Origin: Pyrus communis
Lineage: Eukaryota > Streptophyta > Magnoliopsida > Rosales > Rosaceae
Length of the DNA: 64,000 nt
Direction: 5' to 3'
NCBI RefSeq assembly: GCF_963583255.1
Contig: NC_084815.1
Location: 17,934,807-17,998,806, forward strand
A model generated the notes under the pieces. The model made no database searches, was not told the DNA's origin, and saw only the letters and a program-made list of their open reading frames with translations. Positions 32,332 to 43,258 of the stretch are shown here, in pieces. The number at the start of each line of letters is the position of its first letter. The stretch's first letter is position 1. Both the position numbers and the translations under genes were made by a program.

Positions 32332-32568
32332 GTATTCTAGCCATTTGGGAAGCTTGAAACTCTGGTGGAAAAGTTGCCTGTGTTAAGAGAGATTTACACT
32401 CACTCCTACGACAAGATAGAGTGCAACTGCTACCCCAAATGCAGGCCAGGTGAAATGAAATGCAGCTAAAAGAGTAAGCAAATGCAAAGCCAAATGGACC
32501 CAACTACTGAGCCTATATCCACGACGTTCCATTCCCTGATAAGCTAAGCCTGCCCAAACTAAATTCAA
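32332..32568 (-). pseudogene. Acyl delta-9 desaturase-like (ADS/FAD5 type) fragment
   Basis: The minus strand reads SWVHLALHLLTLLAAFHFTW and PAFGVAVALYLVVGVSV, a two-helix membrane segment. After a frame change it reads HRQLFHQSFKLPKWLEY at 32382-32332. The last piece matches the first histidine box and following SFKLPKWLEY signature of plant acyl-lipid/acyl-CoA delta-9 desaturases, which bind a di-iron centre. The hydrophobic segment before it is in the right order, but the usual sequence joining the two is disrupted by a frameshift and a stop. Nothing of the remaining histidine boxes is found downstream. It is a broken first-exon fragment, possibly carried by the candidate TIR element. Confidence 0.65.
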
Positions 32569-33253
32569 ATGGTTCTCTTATCTCATCCAATCTATGCAAC
32601 AGAATGTTTTAACTTAGTTTGAATGAGTCAACGATCTTGGAAGTATGAATTTTGTGATTTATGTATTTAGTTCGTAGTTATCTGTTATGTTTTAATTTGA
32701 AGAGTTTGGTTTCGTCTCAAACTCTCTGTCAACTCTATATATATAATGAAAATATACAGATTGCTAATTCATCTAGCCTAATTATACTTGAACTGAGATT
32801 TCTATCTTGGCATCATCCCTCTCTGCGTCTAACGACAAACCTTTCTCTCAACTTTTCCCATGAATCTTGTTAATCGTACAACCTTAGGATATGGATGTAT
32901 TTTGTTCGTCCAATGCTACTCTTAATCATGTATGTTTCTTTCGTTGGCAAGAAAATTTGGTTTTTGTATTTTTATTGAGTCTCACTCTCATCTAATATTA
33001 TTAATTTTAACAATATCTTTAATAAAAAAAGCAATTAAAATAGAACAATAATGTAGTCCTAATTTGAGCAAACACCAAACTGGTGACAGTACTGTTTTCA
33101 TTATCCTGCTTCTTAGTCCAACACTGCACCAAACGCTTCACTAAGCTAGTCCAACTTAGTCTAGTCTAAGTCAGTCCAGCTTAGTCCCTGAAGCTAGTTC
33201 AATCTAAGACAGTCCAATGCAACAAACGCACAACGAATGCTAGTAAACCCACC

Positions 33254-33605
33254 ATGTTTCTCTCTTCCTTGTGCTTTTCTCACTTCCATTTCATCTCTCT
33301 TCTCGGCTTCTCCACTGACTGCCACATTGTTTCTTCCCATCTTAACTCTTTGAAACCAGTCTTAAATCATTCGAATCTCTTCACCTCTCTCGACCACTCA
33401 CCGCCACCGGAAACCGCTCATCTTTGCCGCAATCAAAACCACCATCTCTTCTCTCTTCTTCAATCACTTCTGATATGAGCACGGGCTTAGCATCAAACCC
33501 TAAGAACTCCAATTCCCCTATATGTTGTCTCTTAAACTGCTTCTCGTTTACACGTAAATTTGCTTTTTTTTTTTTTTTTTTACTGTTTCTGATTTATTTA
33601 CTATC
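33254..33605 (+). other. Possible first exon of an unknown plus-strand gene
   Basis: A CT-rich leader is followed by an ATG at 33475. It opens MSTGLASNPKNSNSPICCLL up to a plausible donor (ACAC-GTAAAT, about 33553). An 18-T run follows. The would-be intron is then occupied by the Gypsy element. No downstream exon was recognised on the far side (44412-44701), so this may be a dead or spurious exon. Confidence 0.25.
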
Positions 33606-34778
33606 TATTCGGGTGAAGATTTTCGTGGGGAAGGGTCCTCAGCACCTTAGCATAGCTCCCCAAGGGATTGACATTTTGGATGTGTAGTCAGGCTCTTGCT
33701 TGTTGATGTGCTACAAGAATAAGACAAAGTTAGTCTAAAAGGTGCCTTTGTGGGGCCTTAGGTGTAGGCCTTGAGGCTCGCAATCAAAACTAACTGAGTG
33801 CTAGGTGTGCCACTGTTATCTTAGTATAGCAGATGTACAACAAGTGTGTTTTAAGTCGATTACTTACGTCCCAAGTTACTCGAACTTCTTGTTATCAAAT
33901 GATTGTCGTGGAAGGGTTAAGTCCACATTAAGTTCTTTTTCTTGCCTTGTGAACAAAGACTTTTAGTTCATAGTCTTGTATGTTCGAATGAAGGGAGTCT
34001 AGATCCCTTTTAAGCCATTTAGCCGTTTACTTGATTCTTGATTGATTTTAATGATAACATATCCATTAAACTAACTAGATCCAAATGCAAATGAGACTCT
34101 TAAAGTAGAAAAACAGGTGAATATGACTTGAATACATACTGGAGAATGCATTACGTAATAGATCTACAAATTTAGAGAACAAACAAAGAGCTTCGGGCAA
34201 GATTTCACCTTGTTTGTCGAGGTTGAACTTCTTGTAGTCACTTCACTTTGTGATTACAAAGGTTTGTATGCTAGAAAGGGGTGGATGGTAAACAAGTTTA
34301 CACAAGGGAATCGATACTACACCACTGAGGGAGGTAACAGAGCTTTTAAACTAGAGAAAGAGATAGCTTGCCGTTCAAAATGACTGAATCTGGGTTGATT
34401 TCAGCTTTTGGATGCAAATCTGGCTTGAGAGCATTGTTTGTTTGTTTGATTGGTTGAGTGTCCTTGTCTCTGGGCCCTCTTCCTCTTTTTATAAGCTAAT
34501 TAGCCGACTGCTGTGACTTTGTTTTTGCCCGAAAACATCTGAAGAGTAGTGATTCATCAGCTTTTTACTTGTATTGCCACTAAAAAGTGCTATTTGGCTG
34601 ATTCTGAGTTAGTCTCCATCACTTGTCATTTAAATCATAGGCACATAGTTTATGCATTAATGGGGATGTGCCAATTTGTTTCTGGACCTGGTGTTGGGCT
34701 TCGGGAAAGTCTTCTTCTAATTAGCATCTCTAGGCTTTCTCACACTTGTAGCCCAATGTTCAAATATTAACCCAAATA
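33606..34778 (-). repeat. 3' LTR of the Gypsy element
   Basis: Pairs with 43259-44406, sharing AAGGGTCCTCAGCACC-type start and TGTTCAAAT-TTAACCCAAA end. The repeat is 1,173 bp against 1,148 bp for its partner, owing to small indels. The terminal dinucleotides have decayed. No coding sequence is seen. Confidence 0.9.
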
Positions 34779-34789
34779 GTGCCCTCTTT

Positions 34790-35330
34790 AATCATTGTTG
34801 AGTTTGCAACCTAAGACGCTAATAATGATTAAATAGTCACCGCATGCCTTCACTCAGGACTTGCACCATTTAAAGCAACCATTAGTTAACAAAACCTTTG
34901 CACTAACCCACGAACCCACGAATTTTATCGTTAATTATCTACTCACTATATAATCCTCACTTAAACCCTTTTTGGCTCAATACCTTAGCCGTTTCGAGCC
35001 TTCAAATTCGCAGAACTTTCCAGAATTCTCAAAGCCTTTAGATTTTCCAGAAACTTATCTCGCTCCCCAATTCTTGCCCCCTAATTCCAACTTTTTTCTT
35101 TTCTTCTTCTCAAAATCCCGAATGGCACCCAAAGTTGCTCGAACTCAATCTCCCTGTGAGACTGGTGAGGGGATTTCCACCATGCGCAGTTTACTTAATG
35201 GCCTTCATCGCCCTCGGGCAGGCCTGTACATTGAACTCTTCTTCGAGGAAGGATGAGTGCACTCATTGGGGCCTGCATGGACATCTTAGGTCCCAATTTT
35301 CGTTGAAAACAATATGCCCAAGGAGAAATC
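34790..35330 (+). other. Unassigned insert with promoter-like and short coding-like sequence
   Basis: On the plus strand, against the direction of the element, a TATA-like CTATATAATCC (about 34946-34956) is followed by a leader and an ATG at 35122. It opens MAPKVARTQSPCETGEGIST and ends at 35256 after 44 codons (94 codons from an ATG at 34972). I do not recognise the product. It lies between the Gypsy 3' LTR and the NRPB3 fragment. It could be captured host DNA or part of the element's own accessory region. Confidence 0.3.
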
Positions 35331-35670
35331 AATTTCTACAGTATCCTCAGAAAGACGCACTGCTTCTAGCTTCTGTTTCAAGACTTCTATGGCATTGAGG
35401 AGTAGCCGAGTAGTTTTAATCGCACCGATAGATTCTACTTGTGTATATAAAGCTATCTTCTATTGCATTGATACCCACAAGCCCAGACTTCACAATAGCT
35501 TCTGCTTTCTTGATCACTTCATCATTATAGGTGTATGCTTCGGGATCAACTACCACGACCTTGTTGGTTTTAAGATTGACGTCAAAGACCTTGGTAGGAC
35601 TTACGAAAGAATGCTCTGTCATAGAGGCAAGGATTACAGAAGTGTCTTCAAAATTGAGAAGTTGGAGGAG
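35331..35670 (-). pseudogene. Captured NRPB3 (RNA polymerase II subunit 3) fragment
   Basis: The minus strand reads SPTKVFDVNLKTNKVVVVDP, EAYTYNDEVIKKAEAIVKSG, and INAIEDSFIYT. After a +1 shift near 35435 it continues VESIGAIKTTRLLLNAIEVL, KQKLEAVRLSEDT. From memory this matches the C-terminal half of plant RPB3, the alpha-like Pol II subunit (VVVVDPEAYTYD, DSFIFTVESTGA, LKQKL-AVRLS). Only the C-terminal portion is present and it is frameshifted. It lies inside the Gypsy element, antiparallel to nothing and parallel to pol, between the integrase end (35861) and the 3' LTR. That position is where plant retrotransposons carry transduced host sequence. Introns could not be judged because the fragment is short. 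Confidence 0.75.
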
Positions 35671-35860
35671 CAACTGTCTGTACTTAAGGCATTCTAGGAT
35701 AGCTGCCCGACTAAGGATGTAAAACATTGAGCTAATTCTTATGTAACTTCAACATTCAATGAAATAAAAATGATTTCTTTAATCCACTTTAGCTTGCATT
35801 TTTCCTTGAAACTCAACTATAATGAGCACACATAAGCTGACTTTAGATTTCTCGCAATGT

Positions 35861-37152
35861 TTACACTTCTTTAATGTACCAATCTCTAACATCCTGCAAG
35901 GTTGGGTGATATTTCTTCAAAAACTTAGCATTGATTGGATGTTTCTGTAAGCTTCCCTCTACATCTGCCAAGTAATATCCTCCTTTGTCTAGGACTTGGT
36001 TGATAATGAAAGAACCCTCCCAAGTCGGACTCCACTTCCCAAAGCCTCTAACATGGGCTCCCAAAGGTAGAATTGCCAAACTAACTCTCATTCCTTGAAA
36101 GTTTTCAATTTTACCTTCTTGTTGTATGATCGGGCAACAACTCTCTTCCCCTCTTGAATTTTATCTAGAGCTTCAATTCAGGCTACATCAAGGTTTTCAA
36201 CTCCTTGACATATAGCCTGAATATATTCCTCACTGTGCAGCCCGAACTAATTTTGAATCCTAATAGAACTCACATTAATCTCTATGGGGAGTACAACATC
36301 TTGCCCGAAGGTTAAGGCATACAGAGTTGTTCCAGTTCCTGCCCTCTTAGAGGTTCTGTAAGCCCACAAAGTGTCTCCTAACTTCTCAACCACTTCTCTG
36401 GACTATCTACCACCATTCTTTTAATAATGTTTACCAAGACCTTGTTGTTGGCTTCTACTTGACCATTTAACTGGGGGTAGTAAGGACTAGACCGAATCAT
36501 CTTTATCTTGAACTTACTTGCAAACTCTTCTACTTCCCTTGAAATAAAAGATGGTCCATGGTCTATGAAAATTGTCTGAGGTACCCCACATTTTGGTTTC
36601 AATGAACTTCTTGACTGCATTTGAAGTAATGGTCTTTACAGCCAAAGCTTCCACCCACTTGGTGAAATAATCTATTGCCACGATTATGAATGTGTGTCAT
36701 TTGCTAGAAGCTAGATAAATTTGCCCGATGAAGTCCATTGCCCACCCTCTAAAGGACCAAGGCTCGACCACGGGTTTCAAAGGTATTGAGGGCACATGTT
36801 GGAGCGGTTCATGTCTTTGGCATTCTTCACACTCTCGGGCATAAGCTTTACAGTCTTTTTCCGTCTCAGGCCATAAATAGCCATATCTTCTAAGCAACCA
36901 TTTCATCTTAGTTCCAGCCTAATATGCTCCACAGATTCCTTCATGTACTTCGGTCATTACCCTAATTGATTCTTCCTGGCCTAAGCACTTCAGCAACAGT
37001 CCATCTGGAGTCTTCCTTAGTAGATTTCCCTCCCATAAAACATACTTAGTTGCTTGTCGTCTATTCTTCTTACTTATGAGGAAGGATTGATCTTTCAAGT
37101 ACTGAACAATAGGTGTCTTCCAATCCTCTATCTCCAATTCTTCAGTCATCAC
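35861..37152 (-). pseudogene. Gypsy integrase and polyprotein C-terminus
   Basis: Pieces in order are LLRKTPDGLLLKCLGQEESI and the zinc-binding region (37152-36919, 36906-36697, with RECEECQRHEPLQH). Then comes EPWSFRGWAMDFIGQIY, and the core FIDHGPSFISREVEEFASKF, YYPQLNGQVEANNKVL (36620-36378). The C-terminal piece KWSPTWEGSFIINQVLDKGG, KKYHPTLQDV (36091-35861) ends the polyprotein. In the core the residue expected as D-N-G-x-x-F is DHGPSF. Stops split the pieces. Confidence 0.85.
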
Positions 37153-37335
37153 ATCTAAGTTAAATCCTCTTTTAAAGATAGAAGAGAGATGTCTTTTCTA
37201 CACTTCTATATCCCCTTCAAGCTTTCTTTCTTGGATCTATGCTCCAGAAGCCAATTGTGACATCTCATTGGCAATTATGTTTGACTCTCTGGAGATATGG
37301 CTGACTGATATTTCATTGCCCCAATAGCTCAATAG

Positions 37336-37560
37336 TTATGTAGATGCCAAATAGTAACCTAACTTGGTGAAGTGTCTGCACTTGTATTCTCCATTTAGCT
37401 GGTTGATCACCAATTCCGAATCACCGAACACCTCAACCTCAGATGCCCCCAACTCTATTGAGATCTCCAAGCCAATTATCAATGCCTCATACTCTACCCG
37501 ATTGTTGGTAGTCTCTTGATAATCCAAGAATAATGAATAATAATGGTGAATACCTCTAGG
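37336..37560 (-). pseudogene. Second (archaeal-type) RNase H of the Gypsy element
   Basis: The frame contains TTNNRVEYEALIIGLEISIE and EVFGDSELVINQLNGEYKC, the signature of the extra RNase H that Tat-group Gypsy elements carry between RNase H and integrase. The first catalytic aspartate should lie upstream near 37560-37600, where the frame is open but poorly conserved (GIVIVDPRGIHHYY-like). This domain is the main reason for assigning the element to the Tat group. Confidence 0.75.
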
Positions 37561-37767
37561 ATCAACGATGACAATCCCAGCTCCAGCAGTATTCTAAGTG
37601 CAAGAACCATCAAAATATAGTCTCTAATGAGTGATCCAGAAGCTAGTTATTCTTTTTATCTCTTGTTGGATCCATTTTTCTCTGCCCGATGAGGCTTTGC
37701 TTGGCAGGATCCACACACTGGCTACCTCCAGAGTTCCTAGGATGTGGATAATCATCTCTTGAGACTT

Positions 37768-39527
37768 TTAGTGCTCAGCCAAGAAGTCTGTAATTGCTTG
37801 TCCCTTGATCACTCTTTGAGGCATATATTGAAAGCTAAACTCCGATAGTGCTAGAATCCACTTTCTAATTCTCCTAGTTAGCATTGGTTTTGACAGCATG
37901 TACTTGATCACATCTATTTTGGCGATGATGTGGATGTGGCAAGGCAACATGTAATGCCTTAGTTTACAGGCAGTGAAGTATAGAGCCAATCACAACCTCT
38001 CCATTAGTGTATATCTTGTCTCTACCTTAGTAAGGATTCTACTAAGGTAATATATTGCTTGTTCCTTTCCTCCTTCATTGTTTTGGGCCAACAAGCTTCC
38101 CATTGACTTTTCAGAGATAGAAATATAAAGTTTTAAAGGTTTCCCCCTCTGAGGTGGCATGAACACTGGTGAAGAGGTCAAGTAAACCTTTATTTTGTCA
38201 AAAGCTTCTTCATGTGGTGGGCCCCACTCAAACTCTTCTTTGTCTTTTAATCTTAGCAGATGAGTTAACAGTTGAATTTTGCCCGCCAAGTTAGCAATGA
38301 ATCTCCTTAAAAAGTTGATATTTCCTAACAACCTTTGCAATTGTACTTTATTGGTGGAATGAGGTGTTTCCATTATTGCCCAAGCTTTGTTCTTGTCATC
38401 CTCCACCCCTCTTTGATGAACAAGGAATCCCAAAAAGTTTCCCGACCTTACACCAAAAGCACATTTCTTTGGATTCATTTTCAGCTTATAGATCCTTATT
38501 CTTGTTAAGGCTTGTCCGAGGTGTTCCAAGTGCTATTCTTCAATTTTAGACTTCACCACAATGTCATCAATGTATACTTCCATACTATGGCCGATCAAGT
38601 CATGAAAAATGGCATTCATTGCTCTTTGATAAGTTGCACCAACATTTTTTAGCCCGAATGGCATCATTAAATATTCATATGCTCCAACATGACCTTGGCA
38701 CTTAAAAGTTATTTTGTGTATATCTTATTTAGCCATTTTTGCCTGATGATAACCGACATTCCCATCTATGAAAGATAGGACTTTGTGTTTAGCAACTGCA
38801 TCTATGGACAAGTTAGCCACGAGCATAGGATATTCATCTTTAGGCATAGCTCCATTGATGTTTCTATAGTCAACACAACATCGAACTGCTTTAGTTATAG
38901 CTTTCAATACAGGTATAATGTTGGCCAACCACTCGACATATTTGGCAGGCCTAATAAATCCAGCCTTTACTAGCCTTCAATTTTTTCTTTGACTTTCTCC
39001 TCGATCTCCTTTGACATCCTCCGAGGTACTTGCTTTACAGGTTTATATCCCTCCTTAATAGGCATCATGTGTTCTACTAAGGTTGGATCTAAACCTGGCA
39101 TCTCAGTGTAATGACAAGCAAAACAATCTTTGAACTCGTGCAAAAGGCTAACAATCTTTGCCCGATCCTCTACTTTTTGTGGTGTTTGCTTTACAGGTTT
39201 ATATCCCTCCTTAATAAGCATCACATGTTCTACTAAGGTTGGATCTAAATCTGGCATCTTAGTGTAATGCCAAGCAAAACAATCTTTGAACTCGTGCAAA
39301 AGGCTAACACTCTTTGCCCGATCCTCTACTTCTAATAGGCCACTAATCTGTATAGGCCTTGGGTCTTCCTTAATCCCTAAATCAATAGTCTTTAAGGGGG
39401 CTTGCACCTCTGGTGGTGGCTTGTTAGGTTCTGCACACAAAAACTCAGCTAACTCTAGATTCTCAGGTAAGTTTTCTGGCCCATCCAGGTCATATATACA
39501 TTCAGCCATTTGTATGGCTACTTCCAA
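37768..39527 (-). pseudogene. Gypsy reverse transcriptase and RNase H
   Basis: Minus-strand pieces are PRRMSKEIEEKVKEKIEG (39527-38970), VDYRNINGAMPKDEYPM and SFIDGNVGYHQAKMAK (38928-38725), the active-site motif as VYIDDIVVKSK near 38545-38580, KLKMNPKKCAFGVRSGNFLG (38529-37990), and RNase H (SRILTKVETRYTLMERL, then 37989-37768 with KWILALSEFSFQYMPQ). Inside 39527-38970 a block of about 120 bp is duplicated in tandem: KVEDRAK-VSLLHEFKDCFA appears twice. Several stops and shifts make it inactive. Confidence 0.85.
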
Positions 39528-40573
39528 CTCTTTCTCAAAAAACTTTTCTTCACCTCAGTTATGGTTGCTTGAAGATTCTTCCCCTTGATTGTCAGCCAAG
39601 CTCTCCTTTTCCTGCTTTTTCTCTTTTCCGTACACCAACAGTCTTTTAATTAAGAACTTGACTGCAACTACTTGGTCCTTTCTTCTTTGTTCTGTAATTA
39701 CTGGTGTTGGGGAGTTGGGTCAATATGGGGCCTATCCCATTCTTCCTTGGTGAGGAATAATCCTTGTTTTAGAAGCTTTTGGGCCGTCACCTTAGTCGAG
39801 CGGCCATTCTTGTCAGCTCCTAAGCACTGGAGAATTCCAACACTAGGATTGTAAAAGTTGGCTTCTGCAACATTAGCAATGGGGAGGAATGATCGATACT
39901 CGGTCTCCACCATTTCCCAAAATCTTGGTCTCATGGCTCATTCCTCATGGTAAACTTGTCCACCAAGAAGAAGGCTAGCATGATTTGCTTGGATCCCAAG
40001 TTAACTTCTAAGGGCAATATCCCATGAGTTTTGGTGATGGCTCCAGAGAAACTAGACAATGTTAGATCTATGAGGATAAGGTCCTCCTCACTTCTCCACA
40101 CGTTTTTCATTTACTTATAAGGTAACACATTGACCGCAGCTCCTCTATCAATCAAAACCCTCTTAAAGGGTACTCCGTCCAGATAAGCAGATACATAAAT
40201 AGGCTTGAGATGGTTAGCTAGGGTCAAGTTCGGGCGACTGAAGACCATTGAGTCTGTGTATACTCTCTCGGTAAGTCCTCATTTTTGCTCCCAATATGGT
40301 CTATGAATTCATCTAACCAAGCACAAGATTCCTTGGGCAATTGGGCAACATGAATTCGAGCAATGCTTCCTCTTGAGTTATGCCAAAATTTGGCATTTGT
40401 TCTAGAACTTCACAAAGAGTATCGACCAACAATGGTGAGGGTATCTTTCTTGCAGGCAAAATAGTTCCAAAACAAATTGGCTCTGGGCTCCACCTTGGCG
40501 TTGGCATCATTACCATGTCCTCTTGAGCTCTTCTCAAGATTCTATACTTCCCAGGATGAAGGTTTTGCGGCAT
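39528..40573 (-). pseudogene. Gypsy protease region
   Basis: The minus strand carries VLIDRGAAVNVLPYK at about 40130-40175. This is the retroviral-type aspartic protease active site of Tat elements, with D-R-G in place of D-G/S-G. Flanking pieces (40573-40313 with MPNFGITQEEALLEFMLPNC; 39934-39698 with NPSVGILQCLGADKNGRS) are typical of the polyprotein between gag and reverse transcriptase. Confidence 0.65.
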
Positions 40574-40579
40574 ATGATC

Positions 40580-42950
40580 TCATTCCCCTTCAGTTTTGCT
40601 ATTAGCCTTTTCTACCTCCTTTTTGGTTCTCCAATGGAGTTGATTTCTTCCCCTATCAGGTACTTTCTCAAACTTTACATTCTCAAAGGTTTCTGAGGCA
40701 ACAGGGACTTTTAGTGAGTTCATGTGGGCTTTGTACTGCCTCTGGACTCTCCTAATCGTAGAGGCTCCCATTTCTTTGACAGGCCTCTCATCTTTTCCAA
40801 CCACATACCATTTCCGCCCGAGTCGGGCAAGATTTTTCTTCATGACTGGATTGGCTATCCTCTTATTTATTCTGACATCTCCACCGACATAGCTTGGCTG
40901 AGGTGGCCTTACGTCTACCCATTTCAGTACTTTGGCTTCTCTATCTTCCTTTTCTTCAGAGGCTTCGTAATTTCTAAACACTTCCGACAAGCCATTCGGT
41001 TGAGAATCCCCTCCCAACCTTTGGAAAACATTCATGTATGTCTTATTCTCAGTTGCCCACACGATGTCTCTACGAGCTTCTTATTTTACTTTCTCTCTTC
41101 TCCTGATCAATAATAGCTCCTGATGTTAGCACTTCCAACTCACATTCACATTGTCATTTACTACACAACACCAACCTTTTAACTATGGCTGTTTTGGGCT
41201 TCACGGGCAGCTTGATAATTCATTCTGTCGGTTTATCAACTTGCCTCTATTCTGCTTTCACTTCCCAGGTAGCTTTCCCTTTCCGTTTTTCTGCCCAAGT
41301 CAAGTTGATCATGTTTATTGGGGCTTCTGGGAAAGGATTTGTATCAATCATCGTATTGGTATATGGTTTCTCCAACAGCAACTTTCCTTTCACTATAAGG
41401 TCTTGTATCTAATCCCTGAACTGGACATAGTTTATTATAGAGTGATGAAAGTATAATGCAGCTTGCAATACTTATTCCCTCTTAGCTATTCTGGTTTAGG
41501 CATCTTTTTGGTGTTGTCGGGCACAATCACTCTTGCCCACACCAGTTCTTCATAGATCTCCAAAGCCTTGGTTAAATCAAAGGAATAGCTTTGGTATTTA
41601 GGAGGCTTCATGGGGACAAATCCACCATCATTCATCACCACTTTTTGATCCTTGACTGGTTTGACTAACCCTTTCACTATTAGAGGTTTGAAGGGGGTCA
41701 TCATCTATGCCACGCACATATCTATCCCTTCTCTTCTATGGCCATCATTTTCTTTTGGTTCAGCTCCTTCAAACTCCACTTGGTGAATGGCAGCTTTACT
41801 TTTGTAGAAATGAGGCACCTTATATGAGTGCTTCACTTGTTGTTCTTCAAGCAACAGATTCTCATACTTTATGGTAGCAATCACCAACTCTTGCAACTCA
41901 TTGAATTACGCATCATAAAACTTTTTCCTCAAAGGCAACCTCAAAACCTTATGAGCAATGGATATAAGTTGTGCATGATTGATAAGGAATTGGCACCTTA
42001 TTCTTGTCCTTCTAAACCTCATCATGAAGTCCTCTGTAGACTCATGCTCATACTGCTTCACCTCCACTAAGTCATTAATGGACATCTTGGGCCTCCATCC
42101 TATAGAACTGCTCATGGAAGGTTATCTCCATTTGCCCCCAGTTAGCAATAGAATTGGGGGGCAAAAGAGAATACCACTAAAAGCTAGGCCAACCAATGAG
42201 TTCCCAAACAATCTTAATTTATAATTAGGATTGTCCTCAAATGCCACGCAATGGTTGGAGAACTTGAAGATGTGATCTCTAGAGGATACACTGCTATCCT
42301 CCCCACTAAAAGTGGGAAACGTGGGCATCTTGAAGTTGAGTGGAAAAGGATTTTGCTCATCAATATACTCCGGGTATGGCTTCTGGTAGGTGATCCTGAA
42401 CAGCGGGCGAGCTTGGGGTTAAGCATTCTGGGCCACCATACTCCTTAACTCAGCTAGCTCATTTTTAAGCTACTAGTTAGCCACATTGTTGTATGGGGAA
42501 TGTGGGGCTTCCCACTTCGAGCTATAATCATTGCCGGAGAAAGTCTCATTCCTTGGTTCGGGCTTTCTCCACTTGGTATCCCCTCCCTTACTGGCCAATG
42601 GTGGGGGCCTATAAGGATGAGGCTTGTTTGCCTTGGTAGGCTCGCCTTTTCCATTGGATTCCCCGATCAACTGAGGCATCCTATACTTCGTTCTTTCCTT
42701 CTCATTCTACCCTTTACTATCTAGTGAATAATAGAAGGTCGAGCAACTCCGCTTCTAGGATCTCTTCCAACACTGGCTGATTAGCTGCAGATCCTTCCTT
42801 TCTTTTTCCTTTATTCCTCTTTTCCTCGAGCAAATGAAATAGGGGAATAACTGGTTCTTTCTCAGGACTAGCTTCTCTCATCACTTCCCTGGCATAACTA
42901 TTTCTTGGAGTAGAGTACTCCAAATCTAATCTTCTTTGCAAATTCCTCAT
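40580..42950 (-). pseudogene. Gypsy gag region, multiply broken
   Basis: Recognisable minus-strand segments are YEHESTEDFMMRFRRTRIRC (42115-41906, capsid core), FPTFSGEDSSVSSRDHIFKF (42328-42122), EVMREASPEKEPVIPLFHLL (42950-42717), and DLTKALEIYEELVWARVIVP (41704-41486). No zinc knuckle was found. The plus-strand open frames over this interval are shadows. Confidence 0.7.
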
Positions 42951-43258
42951 TAAAGAACAGAGTCTGCTTACTTCTCATCTGGTTTTCAAAATGAGGCTCT
43001 CTATAGTTTTCAGTACTTGCATCATAGTGGCTTGCAAGTCTTTATTGGTCACCTTCCCTCCTGCCTTCTCGGATAAGGTCGGACTTCCCATAATGGCTGA
43101 TCGTTGTGAGATGGGGAAATCTTCTAGCTGATTTGTCATGCTTGATCTTAGTAGACACTAGGGTGGCCCGTATTTTGTGTTCCACCTAAAGGTTTTCTCC
43201 TCTATTCTTCTTCTTGGCATATAAGACTAATGAGGTCCCACCAGGCATGCCAAAACTA

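Larger units (their letters stand above)
28120..33235. mobile_element. Candidate large TIR element carrying a gene fragment
   Basis: The left edge (GGGTGTTTGTTTGACC, then GGACTAGACTAGAC and GTTTGGTATGCAC-GGATTAA) resembles, in reverse complement, the right edge (GCGTTTGTTGCATTGGACTG, GACTTAGACTAGACTAAG, GTTTGGTGCAGTGTTGGACTAAG). Both edges thus have the same arrangement of GTTTGTT, ACTAGACTA and GTTTGGT words. Inside lie a broken desaturase fragment and a later solo LTR. The similarity is moderate and I could not fix a target duplication, so it is a candidate only. Intervals 28250-29050 and 31420-32320 hold no recognisable gene. Confidence 0.35.

Noticed and set aside
35416..35727. Functional RNA polymerase subunit gene
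   Set aside because: Only the C-terminal half is present, it is frameshifted, and it lies within a retrotransposon.
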